A program made the translations under genes and the position numbers. Positions 24,079 through 36,645 of a DNA stretch of 64,000 nt are shown here, in pieces (position 1 is the stretch's first letter; every line of letters begins with the position of its first letter). Below the pieces are notes generated by a model. The model searched no databases, was not told the DNA's origin, and saw nothing but the letters and a program-made list of their open reading frames with translations. This DNA is from Dermanyssus gallinae. Taxonomy: Eukaryota; Arthropoda; Arachnida; Mesostigmata; Dermanyssidae. The stretch lies in the NCBI GenBank assembly GCA_003439945.1, contig QVRM01002135.1:230202-294201 (forward strand), given 5' to 3'.

Positions 24079-24107
24079 GCACAGGCAGAGCTATGCTCTG
24101 CCTGTGC
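24079..24107. repeat. Perfect 13-bp inverted repeat, 3-nt loop
   Basis: GCACAGGCAGAGC, loop TAT, then its exact reverse complement. Confidence 0.96.
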
Positions 24108-24285
24108 GCGAAAACGACGACGGTGGGACAGTCTTTCAGTCAGCGTGTGGGTAAGGAAAGACGTTGAGGTTTCGTGTCGTGTATTAGAGGAGGTTCTCTC
24201 CAGCGCCGCCACCTTGTCCTGACGCTTGTGCACGGATCAGTTCTCGGACGTGCGACCGTGGAATCTATCTCTCTCCTCCCCCTCC

Positions 24286-24290
<5 letters not shown>

Positions 24291-24319
<29 letters not shown>
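24291..24319. repeat. (TC)n microsatellite
   Basis: Pure TC dinucleotide run of about 29 bp in a pyrimidine-rich tract. Confidence 0.95.
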
Positions 24320-24323
<4 letters not shown>

Positions 24324-25740
24324 TACGCTCACTTTTGCCGTTCTTGTTTTTGCTTATATTTATCTAGCCTGCCTCCTCTCTCCATTTCCCCCCTCCGTCT
24401 CGTCTTTTCTCGGGAATTCAGCTTGGAGTTCTCTGTACACGGAACTCGCATTCGCTACCTAGCACGGCATAGGCCGACAAGTGAAGAGTAAACAGAGCAA
24501 ATATATTCGGGCACATATTGAATCTGTTCGCCCGCTCTTATTTCTACCGCCGTGCCGCTTTTTCGGTGGCCCCGTTCTTTAGCGTCGTGGCCACCCGGTG
24601 AGCCGAGGCGCACTGCACACGTTTTTGCAGCAAATTGCGTTTGTCGCTGATATGAAACGTTTGATGCTGAAGTGAAAAGAATGACGTTTCGTTATTGAAC
24701 GCTGCAAACCTGGTAGTGTCATGCGGTACCGTCGTATCGTGGCGTCGACAATTCACCATCATGATTCCATCGCGTATTATTACCCTCCGATTATTTCAAT
24801 CCCAATGATCGAACGATAGACGTTTCGGATTGGAGTCGCTAATGTACAGAAATATATCTCCATGATATACTATTATTTTGATGTAATAGACGTGTGATTT
24901 TTAAGTAGAAAAAATCGACACCATCCAATTGTGTAAATCGCTAAAATGTGGTCTGACTATTGTTGTTGTTGTTATTATTATTATTATCAGAACTCATTTT
25001 ACATTACCTCTGCATTGATGATTGTCAAAAAAATTAAGCAAAATAGAACCGTTGTATTTGGAAGGGGAAGTCCGATTTTAATATATTATTTAAATATATT
25101 TCTAGACTTTGATATAATTGATTGCCTTTATGCGAATTTTTAAAGACCCCCTTGTTGTGGATAAGCACTTTTGGGTCTTTCAACCAATAAGTTGAAAACT
25201 GTTTTTGTCTGCGAAGTTTTATTTCTAGCACATTGTGCACTTGTACGCTACTTTGCATGCTTGAATTAAGTCAGTGACGGCTCAAACCTCACAGTTTTGT
25301 GGATTGCACCTTGCCCGTCCCCAGCCACTCTGTCCGGGATATTAACAATTCACCGAGCACTAGTTCCCGCGCTTGCTTCTCTAGATAGAAACTCCGCATC
25401 AGACATCGAAATAAAAATTCAACAAGCTTGGCGTTTGTCAAAATTAAACAACCGTTTCTGTTTTTTCATGCCTCTATGCGGCTGTCTCTGTTTACACACG
25501 GTTTGTCGGTTTTCGCTTGCATCGTAGCTCCTTCTATTTTTCGGTGGGTAGTAGTGGGACCAATCTCACTCTGCGAGGCATTTGACCTCGCCAAATGCAA
25601 GCTTCGTTTTGCAAGACATCTTATTGCAGCTTGCAGCTTCACCTGGCACAATCGTCACCCCGCAAAACGCCACCGGTTCTATGATTGCGTTCGCCTCCCC
25701 CGATGCGATGAGTACGGCCTCGTAACCCGATTAGAACTCA
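24320..25740. other. Non-coding stretch
   Basis: Open frames of 60-109 codons show no domain. A short TTG/TTA tract lies at about 24960-24990. Confidence 0.55.
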
Positions 25741-25812
25741 ACTACGACAGCAACTAAAACAGCAACGACCACGACAACAACAACAACTGCCACAATGACA
25801 ATACCAACAACG

Positions 25813-25843
<31 letters not shown>

Positions 25844-25845
25844 AG
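25741..25845. repeat. (CAA)n triplet array
   Basis: Degenerate CAA/CGA units leading into a pure CAA run at 25811-25844. It causes false Thr, Asn, Gln and Leu frames. Confidence 0.95.
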
Positions 25846-27521
25846 ACACCAACATCACTACGGCGAAACAAACAACAGCGACCATGGCGACAACAACGAT
25901 AATAGGGCAAACGAGGTTTGGGGCCGTTGCCGGTTCAGAATTAGATGCCTTCTTCTCACCCACCTGCACTGCCATCGGTACATCGCCCGTCGCTCGGTCT
26001 TTCGCTACTGGGCAAGTGCCGTCCGCCTCTATATGTACAGACGAGAGTACAGTACCGGCAAAAGACCACACACACACACAGTCTTGTGGTGTGAGTCGAT
26101 GCTCTCGGAAGAGAAAACGCAGACGGCACCATAAGTTAGGTTCGTTGGCGCAGCCATAAGGTTAGCAAGCCATGAGGGCGATACTTTGATGGGCATGGCT
26201 CGAGTCGACGTGAAGTGATTGCTATAGTCAAAAAGGCCAAGTGCGCAAGGTGGACGCGTCGGCTGGAGATATTCACACTCGACCGAACGCCGTAATGAGC
26301 AGTCGTCGGAGCACAGCGGAGAGGGGAATGCGTTCTATTCGACGAAGCGGGGTGACGTGAAGCATCAATCGAAACGCTGCTGATGAGACGGTCGTTGAGC
26401 CATCTCGGTTAGCAAAATCCAAAGTAGCTTTCGTTTTCAAGGGTGATCGGCGGTTGTCGAGCAAACCGTCGACGCAAATTACTACTTTACAATAGTTTAG
26501 CGCCACAGAGCCCGCAGAGTTCGGAATCCTGAGTTTGGTGGTAGGTTCGAGACCAGGCGTTGTCGACGTCAGCGGATCGAATCACACGAGGAGGAAAATC
26601 CTTCTACTGATTGCAAAACGAGAGTTAAAGTTCGCCAGATAGATACTTCTGCCGTACGTGAGAAAAGTCATAAGCATATTCATATACTCATATAAATAAA
26701 GCAACATTTCTGGTCTGCATTGAGTTTAGATCGTCTCATCCGGGCAAGTTGACTGTAGAAAAACAGATGACAGATATTGCTTGAACGGTATTGTGGGAGA
26801 GCAAATTTCTCGTTTAATCTCAAGTACGTACTACAATGGTATTGTAGTACGTACTCTATAACTACGGACACATCCTGTTTTTTTGGTGCTGGTAGTGATC
26901 TATATAATTTAAAACTGATATTGCACTGATCGAATGGGCCGATATATCGGGTAGACGTTACGACAAAAACAGAATCCAAATGCTTTTTTGAATCATCTTT
27001 AAACTTCAACTAAATATGTCTCTATACCTATTGGATTTTCATCATATTTTAGGCATTCTTGCATATAATATTCAGCCGCGTCATCTGCCTCAAGCTAAGA
27101 CTTGTGATGCGGAAGAGACGTTAAGCTGGCTGGTATTTTAGCTTACATTATTTGATGCTTCTGGGTATCAACGTTACATAAGCACCATGGATGTACCACC
27201 GTACCGTCGATGCGCGGAGGTTGACTCCCGAAACTTGTATACAACTTGACAATACGATGCTGTTTTGGACTATGAAGGGTTACTACTCATCTGGGAAATC
27301 GACTTATTGCCATCTAAAGTAAGGCACGAAAGCAAAGCTATTTACGTGTAAGGGCAATTAAACAGCGTTAAAGCAGTTCTGCCGGTGGATGCGTAGGACA
27401 CCCATTTCGATTATAAATGAATCAATAGGCAATTCATCAATCTAATTAATGTTTAGAGTTACTGATTTCAATCACAGAGGCAAGATCTATCGGCAACTCT
27501 GAGATTAAATGAAGGATCTTT

Positions 27522-27524
<3 letters not shown>
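25846..27524. other. Non-coding stretch with one short hairpin
   Basis: No recognised gene. A perfect hairpin lies at 26823-26855 and is listed separately. Confidence 0.55.
26823..26855. repeat. Perfect 15-bp inverted repeat, 3-nt loop
   Basis: AGTACGTACTACAAT, loop GGT, then its exact reverse complement. The first 8 bp of the arm are themselves palindromic. Confidence 0.96.

Positions 27525-27552
<28 letters not shown>
27525..27552. repeat. (TA)n microsatellite
   Basis: About 28 bp of TA. Confidence 0.95.
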
Positions 27553-27555
<3 letters not shown>

Positions 27556-27887
27556 GCTTTTGCACTAAGCCGATTGATGTAACGAAGCATGTGACGTTTC
27601 GGTTTCTGATAGCAGGACGGGGAGGAGAAGCTGTGCGATGCTCTAGCTAGGGCACCTAATCCGATTTCTTAGCCAGCTTAGCTGGAATTGACGTTCAGCT
27701 TATGCACAGTAATGGAGCGTATCTTGGCGATTCGGGGCCGCGCATAACTAGGGTGAACTGTCGTAACCTTCGTAGTCAAACCAAGGTAAGGACGATGGTA
27801 GGAGTGCTGGTTTTTCATGTGTGGACAGTATAGATCAGCGCCAGGATTTAGCGGTGTGCTGCTGTGATCGTACTCTCTCTATTTCAG

Positions 27888-27889
<2 letters not shown>
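27553..27889. other. Non-coding spacer
   Basis: Nothing recognisable between two TA arrays. Confidence 0.6.
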
Positions 27890-27953
<64 letters not shown>

Positions 27954-27957
27954 TGTA
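27890..27957. repeat. (TA)n microsatellite, about 68 bp
   Basis: Nearly pure TA, ending TACATATATG. Confidence 0.97.
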
Positions 27958-29372
27958 TAGTATCTCGCGGTTTCCCAGATATCTTTGCGGTAGGTTATAA
28001 TAAAAATAGGTTATTAAACCTATTTATGTATAGGGCAATGTATAGTATCGAGAAACGACGTAATAGTAAAGAGGAGGTTAAATGAGGGTAGTCGCGGACA
28101 TATTAACAGCTCCGGCTGCTCTCCATGTGATCGAGTATATATATATACATCTATATGATTTTCTAAAACATGTTGTAGAAATTTTTCTACAGAGGACCAA
28201 GTCAACAAAGGAGCATAGAGGCTCAGTTGAAGATGGTGGTATGCGCCTATCTAATTATAGCCGCGTAGATTGTTGCATTTTGATGCCGACTAAAACTATA
28301 ATACAAATGTATTGCCGCTTGTTTGCTTGTCAATGGGTAGTAGGTTACCAACCAACCATTACGTCCGAATAGCTTGTTACGCTGGTGTTTGGAGGCTCGC
28401 AGGTCCGGTCGGGTCCGACAAACGGACGGACAGACGGACGGTAGGTCCCCATGAAGGTCCCCGGAGGTAGGACATTGGCCTGCCAGCGACGCTGCGCCTT
28501 CGTATCCGATCCAGATCAACAACGGAGCGGACGAGAGCGGTATTCGGCCATCTCGCCTCGCCTATCTCTCTCGCTCTCTCTCTATACGGTGTCTATACTT
28601 AGTCGTTATTCATTCATTTGTCCGTCCGTCCACGTTTGCCATCGACTTAACGTTAACGTGGCGCGGGCCTCGACGGGCACGGATGCGGTCATTCTTGTGG
28701 TCGGCCACGGTGGTGGTTCTCGAGGTAGTGGTCGTGATGGTGGTGGTGGTGGTGGTGGAGGTTGTCGTGTTAACGACGACGACGATGATGTTGTAAAGAT
28801 GATGCTGTTGAGTATGATTATGGTGCAATGCAATACACGATCGGTCCAGTGGAACAGACAACCTCATCTCGCAGGCTGATGACAGCTACAACGGCCGGTG
28901 AGGACGGTCGCAACTGTGGACGGCGGCGGCGGCGGACGGACAACTGATAGGTCATCGTTTTGGTAATGATTCGTGCGTACGTAGATACGTGTATATGTGT
29001 GACTGTGTGAATATATGCTCGTACGCTCGCAGGCATGCGTGCGTGCCTCTCTCCACAGCCTCTGCCACATTAGTCCGCATGTCTTTCTGTGCCAATGTTT
29101 ATGGTACCCGACGGACCGACCCGACGGATGGCCGAAACATACTATGTGCGATTGCCGAAGACGATGATGATCGAGCCGGTCGTGCTGCTGTTGCCGACAC
29201 CGCCACCACCTTGCCGAAGTTTACTCATAGAGGGAGAAAACGGCCTCCCCGTCTTCTCACACGACCTCATCTGGTCCTCACCATAGAAGCGCTCGCTTGT
29301 ACGATAGACCTAGTCGAAGACTCACCCACTCAACGACGACAGATTTGTATCCTTCTATTCCATTCATTTTAA
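27958..29372. other. Spacer then GC-rich island with overlapping frames
   Basis: Bases 28380-29372 are GC-rich, with a GGT run at about 28738-28760 and GAC/CGG runs. Frames of 142 (28451-28879, +) and 127 codons (28989-29372, +) and several on the minus strand overlap. None shows a known domain or a clear splice pattern. It could hold a fast-evolving low-complexity exon, but I cannot choose a frame. Confidence 0.4.
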
Positions 29373-30603
29373 ATATTTTTATATACGAGAACTTAAGCAT
29401 TGTGAAATTGCGGTTCCGTGAATAAACCTCAAATTAAAATTGAAATTGAAAAAATTGAAATTGAAATTCCCCTACCCCCAATCACCCGCGCCCCCCCCCC
29501 GGAGAAAATACATAGATGCGCGGGTTCGAGCCCCTTCGTTGCGCCACATTTGTATTTATGGGGGTCCGTCTATAAAGCGATGCGAAAAGCAGTCCCGCGG
29601 ACGTTAAGTCTTGGCTAAGGGTCAGCCCGAAAACTTTAGTAGTTTGGCCATAAATGAATGTCAAAATCGGGAAACACTCGAGATCGGCGGGACGGATAGC
29701 GTTCGTTCATCTCCGCCGCTATCACGGCCCATAAGCCATAATGAGCATCGTCACCACCTTAGCATAGCAGAGAGAGAGAGGGTAGAGGGAGAGAGCAAAA
29801 AAGGGGGCAGTGTAAGTGTGCAAAAGTAAGGTAAAACGAAAGGAGGGAGGAAGATCGAGAAAACTGAAACCCTACTTTAGGCTTATGGCAATGCGCAAGA
29901 AAGACTGCTGTCAGCGTAAGACTTTTGGTTTTCTTAGCTGGACTTGGCCATATGGCTCCTAGGCTTGCTTGACATTGACCTCGCGTTATTGAGCAATCAG
30001 TTATTTATAGCTAGCTTTGTGGTACAGATGAATAAGGACCTGCATAAGCCGGCACGGTCCGAAAAGCATCATGACGAACAGACTAGTGGAGCGGGGTCGA
30101 CAATGATATATCAACAAAGGCACACGTGAGGTTACTTGAGTCATGCGAATTATTTTGTGCATTAATATATATATATATATATATATATAATATTTTTTTA
30201 TGGGTTTGGGTGTTGTCTCGACCGGGTAGAACGCTTTATTTTTGTTAGAAATTGGAAGAGGAGGACCGGTTATAATAATCTTATATTTGTTGGAAGTGTT
30301 AGGCTCTCTTTAGCCTAGTTGCGAGTGCTAGTTTCGAAATATTAGCCCTCTACTATTAAAATTGATTGTGACGATAATAAAAGCAAAATAAACCATAACC
30401 CAAATTGCATAGCACATACATATTACAGTTTTCACATTTATCTCTGAGATGTGGTTGAAGGAAAATTGACTGGCGACTGAAAATCGGTGCAATACGACCG
30501 AAGAGTATATATACGGCTCTATATACTATATATAAAGCCGTCCAAAGGTATGAATAGCCCTATCGATGCAGCAAACGAGACAAAATGTCTTTCTTCGAAG
30601 AGG

Positions 30604-30636
<33 letters not shown>

Positions 30637-32748
30637 TGTGATCGCTTTATCGTGATGTCCTCTTTCTAGCGCCCATCCTCATTGAGCTTGGCCAGTCGTC
30701 GTCGGCGTCGTCCGGCTTTATGTTCTCATCGCTACTTGAAATGAGTCCATTTTGATGTCGTCCGGTCGTCGAAATTGGCTGCCACCGGCAACAACATATC
30801 TTCATTCTAAAAGCAGCGCTCCCGAGCGGCGCTCTTCCCATTCCCTTTTAGTGGCAGCAGCGTCGAGTATTTCTCTTCCTTGCTCTTTATCTCGATTATT
30901 TTCCCCCTCTGTTTCACTCTCTGTTTTGTTCTCTGTCTGTATTTTGCTCTCGCCTGGGTTTGTTTGCCCTTTTCTTTGCCCTACCCCTAGCGTTCCATTC
31001 TTTTTTGGCTTGCTGTCCGCCTGCTGCCTCACAACGAGTGACGGCAAACGACAACGGCCGAGAGGAAGGAGTGAGCCCCTCTGCTTCTTTCAATAGCTTT
31101 TTTGAGCTTTGATGTCGTCGTCATCATTGTTGCCGTAGTAGAAGAAGTAGTAGTAGTCGAGGTAGTCGTGGTAGCAGTGGTAGTGCTCGAGTTTAACAAC
31201 AGAGAGAGAGGCGGCAATCGATTTCAACGGGCGGGGACATTTTCACATCGAGCCTCTCTTCGTCCACCGTCCCTTTACTTACACCCACGGTTCGCATCAT
31301 CGTCAACGCACGTCATTTCGAAATGCATCGCGCGACATCTGCAGGCTGCGGTGGACGTAACAAGCCGACAAAAGGAACGGAGGAACAACGACACGAGACT
31401 TTAGTCGTGCTAGCCAGAACGTCCAGTGCCCTCATCTATATGGGAGCGCGGAGGGCGGGGGGGGGGGGGTTATGCCGGTGCCGCCGTTGCCTAGGTCGTT
31501 CATGCCGTACGACCACTACCAGGACCAGGACAAGGTCCGCAACCACGACCGCATATCTGCTAGCCATTGGTTAGAGTTCTCTGCTGTCTGCGTGCCTGCC
31601 TGCTCGTCCGCCGTTCAACGCTTCGTTCAATGGTCGTGGTGGTAGCAGCAGCAAAAGGGGGCAATGGCTGCCCAATGTCGACTGGTCGACGACAACCAGC
31701 AATAATGGGAGGGATATGTGAGGATTTTTGGGAGCAGTGCTGACTTATTGTCCGCATCCGTCAAGCCGGTAACGGCATGCCTGCTACAGGCAGCAAAAAC
31801 AACAACAACAACAACGACGACAACAGCGGCAACAATAACAACAACAAGAAAAGCAACAGCGACTACAATGACAGGGATAGCCGGTCACCGTGATCTCGCA
31901 GTCGGCGTCGTTGCCAAATCGTGGCCGCGCTCCCCGGTTTTCATGGCGCCCCCTATTGTCACTGTTCACCATGATGAACAGACACAGAGAGGCCATGTAG
32001 ATGAATAGCAGCTTTACACGTACGAATGTGCTTTTGTTGAGACGGTTCCTCTACGGTAGAAAGTGCGTGTGTAAGGACGCCGCCTTTCGTGGTTGCTGTT
32101 TGTTAAAGTCGATCAAAATATGCGCATTTAGTTTTTACTACTGCCTTGTTACTGCTTGTTGTAGCGCAGACAAATCAAGTCGCTCGCTCAGTGCCGCTCA
32201 ATGTCAGGAAGATATCTCGCAGAGGCAGACGGTTGTTGTGTCTGTTGAACGCAGCGTCTCGACGATCGAATTCAATTCTTACCGACTAATTCTCGTGTGG
32301 TGAAGGGTTTGCTTTCGTTTTTTCCAAACGATATTTATCGGCCAAATCACAACAAACAATCGCTTTCAGAGGTTAGCTAGCTAATCTGATTCGAAGTAGA
32401 ATTTGTTGTGATGTTACCTAAATATGTCATACGCATCCACAACAAGGCCTCGGGTGTTCTACGTGGAGAAATAGCATAACGCGCTGTCGGCAACGCAGGC
32501 TTGGTCCCGCGGCAAGAGACTTGCACGAGACGTTATCGCTATTAAACGTTAAGGTTGTGTCGTGCTGTATACAGGCGATTCTATAAAAGTTTGTTAAATA
32601 AACATCAGTTGAAGCAGACGCTTTTCGGGCTGGTGCGGTCATAGCAAACAACATTATTGTAGAATATGTAGTATATATATATATATAGAAAATATTGTGA
32701 TTATTTATTAATCATTTACAATAAGTTTGCACACTCGGTTGTGCTTGC

Positions 32749-32751
<3 letters not shown>
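29373..32751. other. Non-coding stretch with a GC-rich triplet island
   Basis: TA arrays lie at about 30164-30189 and 30604-30631. The region 30,660-32,300 is GC-rich with AGT/CGT triplets (about 31130-31190), a G-run (about 31457-31468) and an AAC tract (about 31795-31860). A 50-codon frame, 31744-31893 (+), reads MPATGSKNNNNNDDNSGNN and later SDYNDRDSRSP. It is protein-like but is carried by the AAC repeat. No gene is recognised. Confidence 0.45.

Positions 32752-32790
<39 letters not shown>
32752..32790. repeat. (TA)n microsatellite
   Basis: About 39 bp of TA followed by AAATAAACTA. Confidence 0.96.
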
Positions 32791-32797
<7 letters not shown>

Positions 32798-33191
32798 CTA
32801 CTATATTACGTAACTTTTGTTGTTATCCGTTTTGTCGTATTTGTTACTAAACTAGCAAGTAATACCGATAGCTAGTAAAAAAAAAGCTAGATGAGATAAT
32901 TCTGGAACTTTTTTGTATTTGCTTGTAGGACAATATTTTTTTTAGTCAAATAGTGGATTTAAGCTTTCTTCACTTCACGTAAGAGCAGTTGGATAACTCC
33001 AAACATGGTTCACCCAATTCACCGCCAGTCACCACTAAGAGAGAGGTAAAGCAAGTATATAACCTAAGAGCTACATGCAATTGTATAAAACCTGATGATC
33101 GGCGGAGTCCTCTACGAAGATAATTTGGGCTTATTCTCGGTCATGTATGTGTGGGAGTGAAGCAGACAAGTATTCTAACTGAATACTACAT
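32791..33191. other. Spacer, probably the body of a repeat
   Basis: Featureless apart from lying downstream, on the minus strand, of the tRNA-like A box at 33192-33215. It may be the tRNA-unrelated body of a SINE. Confidence 0.3.
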
Positions 33192-33220
33192 GCATTCACC
33201 TACCGACTGAGCTAATGAAG
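33130..33220 (-). other. tRNA-derived fragment (A box clear, B box decayed)
   Basis: On the minus strand TTAGCTCAGTCGGTAGGT (within 33192-33215) is an excellent pol III A box and tRNA D-arm. About 50 nt downstream GCTTCACTCCC is a decayed B box (expected GGTTCGANTCC). The acceptor and D stems do not pair, so this is a tRNA pseudogene or SINE head and not a working tRNA. Confidence 0.5.
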
Positions 33221-35949
33221 TAAAACTCTCATGTATGCCCCCCCCCCGTGTATCGTCAAGTGCAGCCCGCACCACTGATGACGATGCGTCTCGCATGTAG
33301 ATGCGTGCGCCGTAATCACTAAACAACCGCAATGCTAAAAGCTTTCGGAGACGCCACGGAGGCCGAAGGCCAAGAAGCATTACCGCGTAGAATTCTCTAA
33401 GTGGAATGTCGTTATTCTTCGTTGGTTAGCGAGACGCCGGGTTGAGGCTTTTTGGGGCGATTTCTTCGTGGTAGTCCAGCGCTAACCTGTACCGAAACCT
33501 GCTCTATTAAATCAGTTGTGGTGAGGGTGCCGTGTAGACAAGACTGGCGACCTATATTCATGTCAACTGACAGAATGACTTAATCATGTTTAGTAGCGAT
33601 CAGCTAGGACATCTCTTAGAGCTTCTCCCCCACTTCCTATATCGCAGTAGCTGCATTCTCTCCTGTTAGCGCGTGTCTGGATTGGCGCTATTGCTATTGC
33701 TACACGGCCGACCTCGCTGCGACCTTGAAAATGAGATGATACAACCCCAGGAAAAATTAAAAGTCTATTTGCAGCTGGCCTTTTCCGGCTGAGAGGAGGT
33801 TGATGCCGTAGATGTTACTTTAGAACCCACAGATTCGGCGGCCTTCGAGGGTAACACGCCCCCGGTGTAAGATCCTGGCGTCCGTCGGAACGGACGCGTT
33901 CGCATGAGAAGCCAACCACCCACTCGCTGGGGTTGTCCGCGGGCGATAGTTGCCTTAGAGGCAGACGGAAGGCCGGCCGATGCGTGTCAGCCCGTATAAG
34001 GTTGTTACGTCTGAAAACAAACTTGCCACTTGGGAGGAGGAGGGGGCGTATGGAAAGTAGGAGAAGAGTTGCTTGCCAGAGGGTTGCTGCAAAGCTCCCC
34101 ACGTGGTCACTCGCTGGCGCCATTTATTCACGAGCACTATTAACGACCGCTTGCGCACTCTACTGGGGTAACCAGCAGCCTCCTCCATCATGCCCCTCCC
34201 ACCCGCTCCACAGAACACCAGCCTGTTTGCCTGTTGTTCACGTAAGTCCTCCAAACACCTCAACCCATAAAGACCACGCTTCGAAAGACTACTTCTCGCT
34301 TCGGAAGTCTCACTCTTCTAGCAGCCAGTAGTAGTAATAGTAGTGCGGTAGCACCCATTGACCCCTTCCAGCCGCCGTCCCACAGTAGTAAAATAATTGC
34401 TTAAGTACAAATTGCAACAATGCAACTACATCTACAGCTAGAAACAAGCTTTACGCATGCATGCACTCCCAATGACTTGTATGTATATATAAATATATAT
34501 AATATATATATAAGTATGCATATAAACATCTGTTAACATAATTATAAAATCTTGTCCTGGTCCTGCATTGGCCGATTAACCGTTTTCAATATCAGATAAC
34601 TTTAGTTAAGTTGCTCGTGGACAAAACCCTATTTTGTCGTACTACAGTTCACTTTTTCCAGCAAGGAAACGCACCCATGTCGAAATGAGCGTAAACAGAC
34701 GATGAATAGAAGAGAGAGAGAGAGAGTACAGGTGCATCCGTGCCATACAGGGACAGGAAAACAAGAGAGGAAGATTATTTTGAGAAAGTAGGAGGTTGTT
34801 TACTCGACCGTTGCTGCTGGCAAATTGTTGTTTATTTCGTATTGTCGGCCCATATAGGTGTACTTGTAGGCATAGTAGCATACACTTCGCCGTACGGGCG
34901 CGCCCACACAACTATCTATGTATGTACCCACGAACAACACGAAGAACAAGTACAGACGATTTGATTGTACGAGTCCTTGTCGGATGTCATGCGCTCGAAA
35001 AATGAATTCCTGTTTCGGCCTATGTTGGCCCGTCGCCCGTCGGTCTTTATTTATGTCCAGCGGCGTGGGGGGGGGGGTGGGTACGGCTGCGGACGCCACA
35101 GGCCACTGCCATAGCGGAGGAGTCTAGCGGGATGCGGTCCACGTCTAACGGTGTGCTCGTCTCAAGTTGTAGATGACGTTCGGACGCCCTCTAGTAGTCA
35201 GTCTCGCCCGCATTGGTAGTCTGCTTGTCATTCCCTTTACTCTTGCAGCCTTACTTTTATTTTTCTTCTTCTTTTTCTTTTTCTTCGTTTTCTTTCTTAT
35301 CCAGGCTGTTCTCTTCTCGCTTTTATGTTTTTTATAGCGCTGCTGACTGTCAGCGCAGCAGACATAGGCTAGCCAAAGGTGATGCCGTAAATAGTCGGTT
35401 GAAAGCAAGCTTGCAGCAGCGGTTGTAGACAGTTAATGGTCAGCGATGCCCGAAGGCCACGAGAGCCTACGTCGAAGCCGAGCTTGCCGGGGAGTCCCGA
35501 ATGGAGACATCTTTCGTAGGCCCTTTTACGCACTCCGAAGCAGCAGCAGCAGCGATGGACGAGGCACGTCCTAACATTCGTTGTCGGCTACGGACATGGC
35601 TCGAGCAGGGGGGCAGCAGTGCAAAGCCCAACACTTTCACAAGAACATGGTTCGCACAGCATATTATTATTACATCATCAACAGCACAGCACAGCTTCTG
35701 GACCGGTTAGCCGATTATATTTACGTCAGTGATGATGACGACGACAGTGAGACTCGGCCTGCGATGGCATCGCTTCTATTATGTGCGCAAAAGCATATAG
35801 TAGTGTACATAATATAAATTGCAATTTAGAAACTACAAAATTGAATCGTAAATTTGTGTCTGGCTCAATAGGCTTTAGAACGATATGATTTTATAAAAAA
35901 TCATATTTTATTTTTACAGTTATAGAATATATTGTTTTCAAAAATGTTC
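33221..35949. other. Non-coding stretch
   Basis: A C-run lies at about 33239-33247 and a G-run near 35066-35076. GC-rich patches (33.8-34.3 and 34.9-35.8 kb) have overlapping frames to 132 codons with no domain. A 10-bp hairpin (ATATGATTTT and its complement, loop ATAA) lies at 35883-35906. Confidence 0.5.
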
Positions 35950-35976
35950 TTATATATATATATATATATATATATA
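35950..35976. repeat. (TA)n microsatellite followed by CAGG
   Basis: TA array ending TACAGGTCTGTAAT, another example of a CAGG junction after TA. Confidence 0.95.
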
Positions 35977-36424
35977 CAGGTCTGTAATATTAACCCTTGA
36001 CATCCAGTATTTTTGTGGGTCAGGTTGCTCGTAGCAAATGCAGATGCGACAGCACTTGCCGATTCTATTTACTTTGCAAAGCTCGAACTTTTCGAGAAAA
36101 CAATTTATGCCTATTGCCCTTTTTGAAGTCGGACATTTTCGCCAACTGCTCAACCTCAATTGCAAATTGCATCGATGTTAAATTGGGTCGTCCAGCGTTG
36201 CTTGGTGATCAATATTCCGGCGCGGCATGGAACTTTCGGCATCCAACATCTTGGTTGCAAGACGCTGTTCTAGTAGTACGTTAGAAGACGGCCCTAAGGC
36301 TGTTACCTTTTAGGGCTATTTGTTGACGATAAGACGCCGTTTATCGCTGCTCGTTTGTTCTCTGCTACCTGCGTGCACATGCTTATAGATGCATATATGT
36401 GTATGCCCAGATGTAAAAAAAAAA

Positions 36425-36457
<33 letters not shown>

Positions 36458-36645
36458 TATAGAGCACTCTATCGAAACGCTGCTGCTGATTTTGTTTATA
36501 GAGAAGTAACTAAAAAATGGGTTTTGGACACACGAGCACTATTGCAGGAAACTTGTCTGCACGATGGGCTGGCATTATAGGGTCCAACCCTCTAAAAAAC
36601 AGTCATTCCTCTACCGACCACAAACCACCTGCCTATACAACTACT
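35977..36645. other. Non-coding stretch
   Basis: A TA array with an A-run lies at about 36416-36461. A plus-strand frame of 95 codons (35997-36284) has no domain. Confidence 0.5.

Larger units (their letters stand above)
23697..24290. other. Spacer containing two perfect hairpins
   Basis: No gene is recognised. Two exact stem-loops are listed separately. A T-run lies at about 23720-23730. Confidence 0.55.

Noticed and set aside
29500..29560. GCGGGTTCGAGCCCC as a tRNA B box, possible tRNA gene
   Set aside because: The T stem has only three to four pairs, and no matching acceptor or D arm is found upstream.
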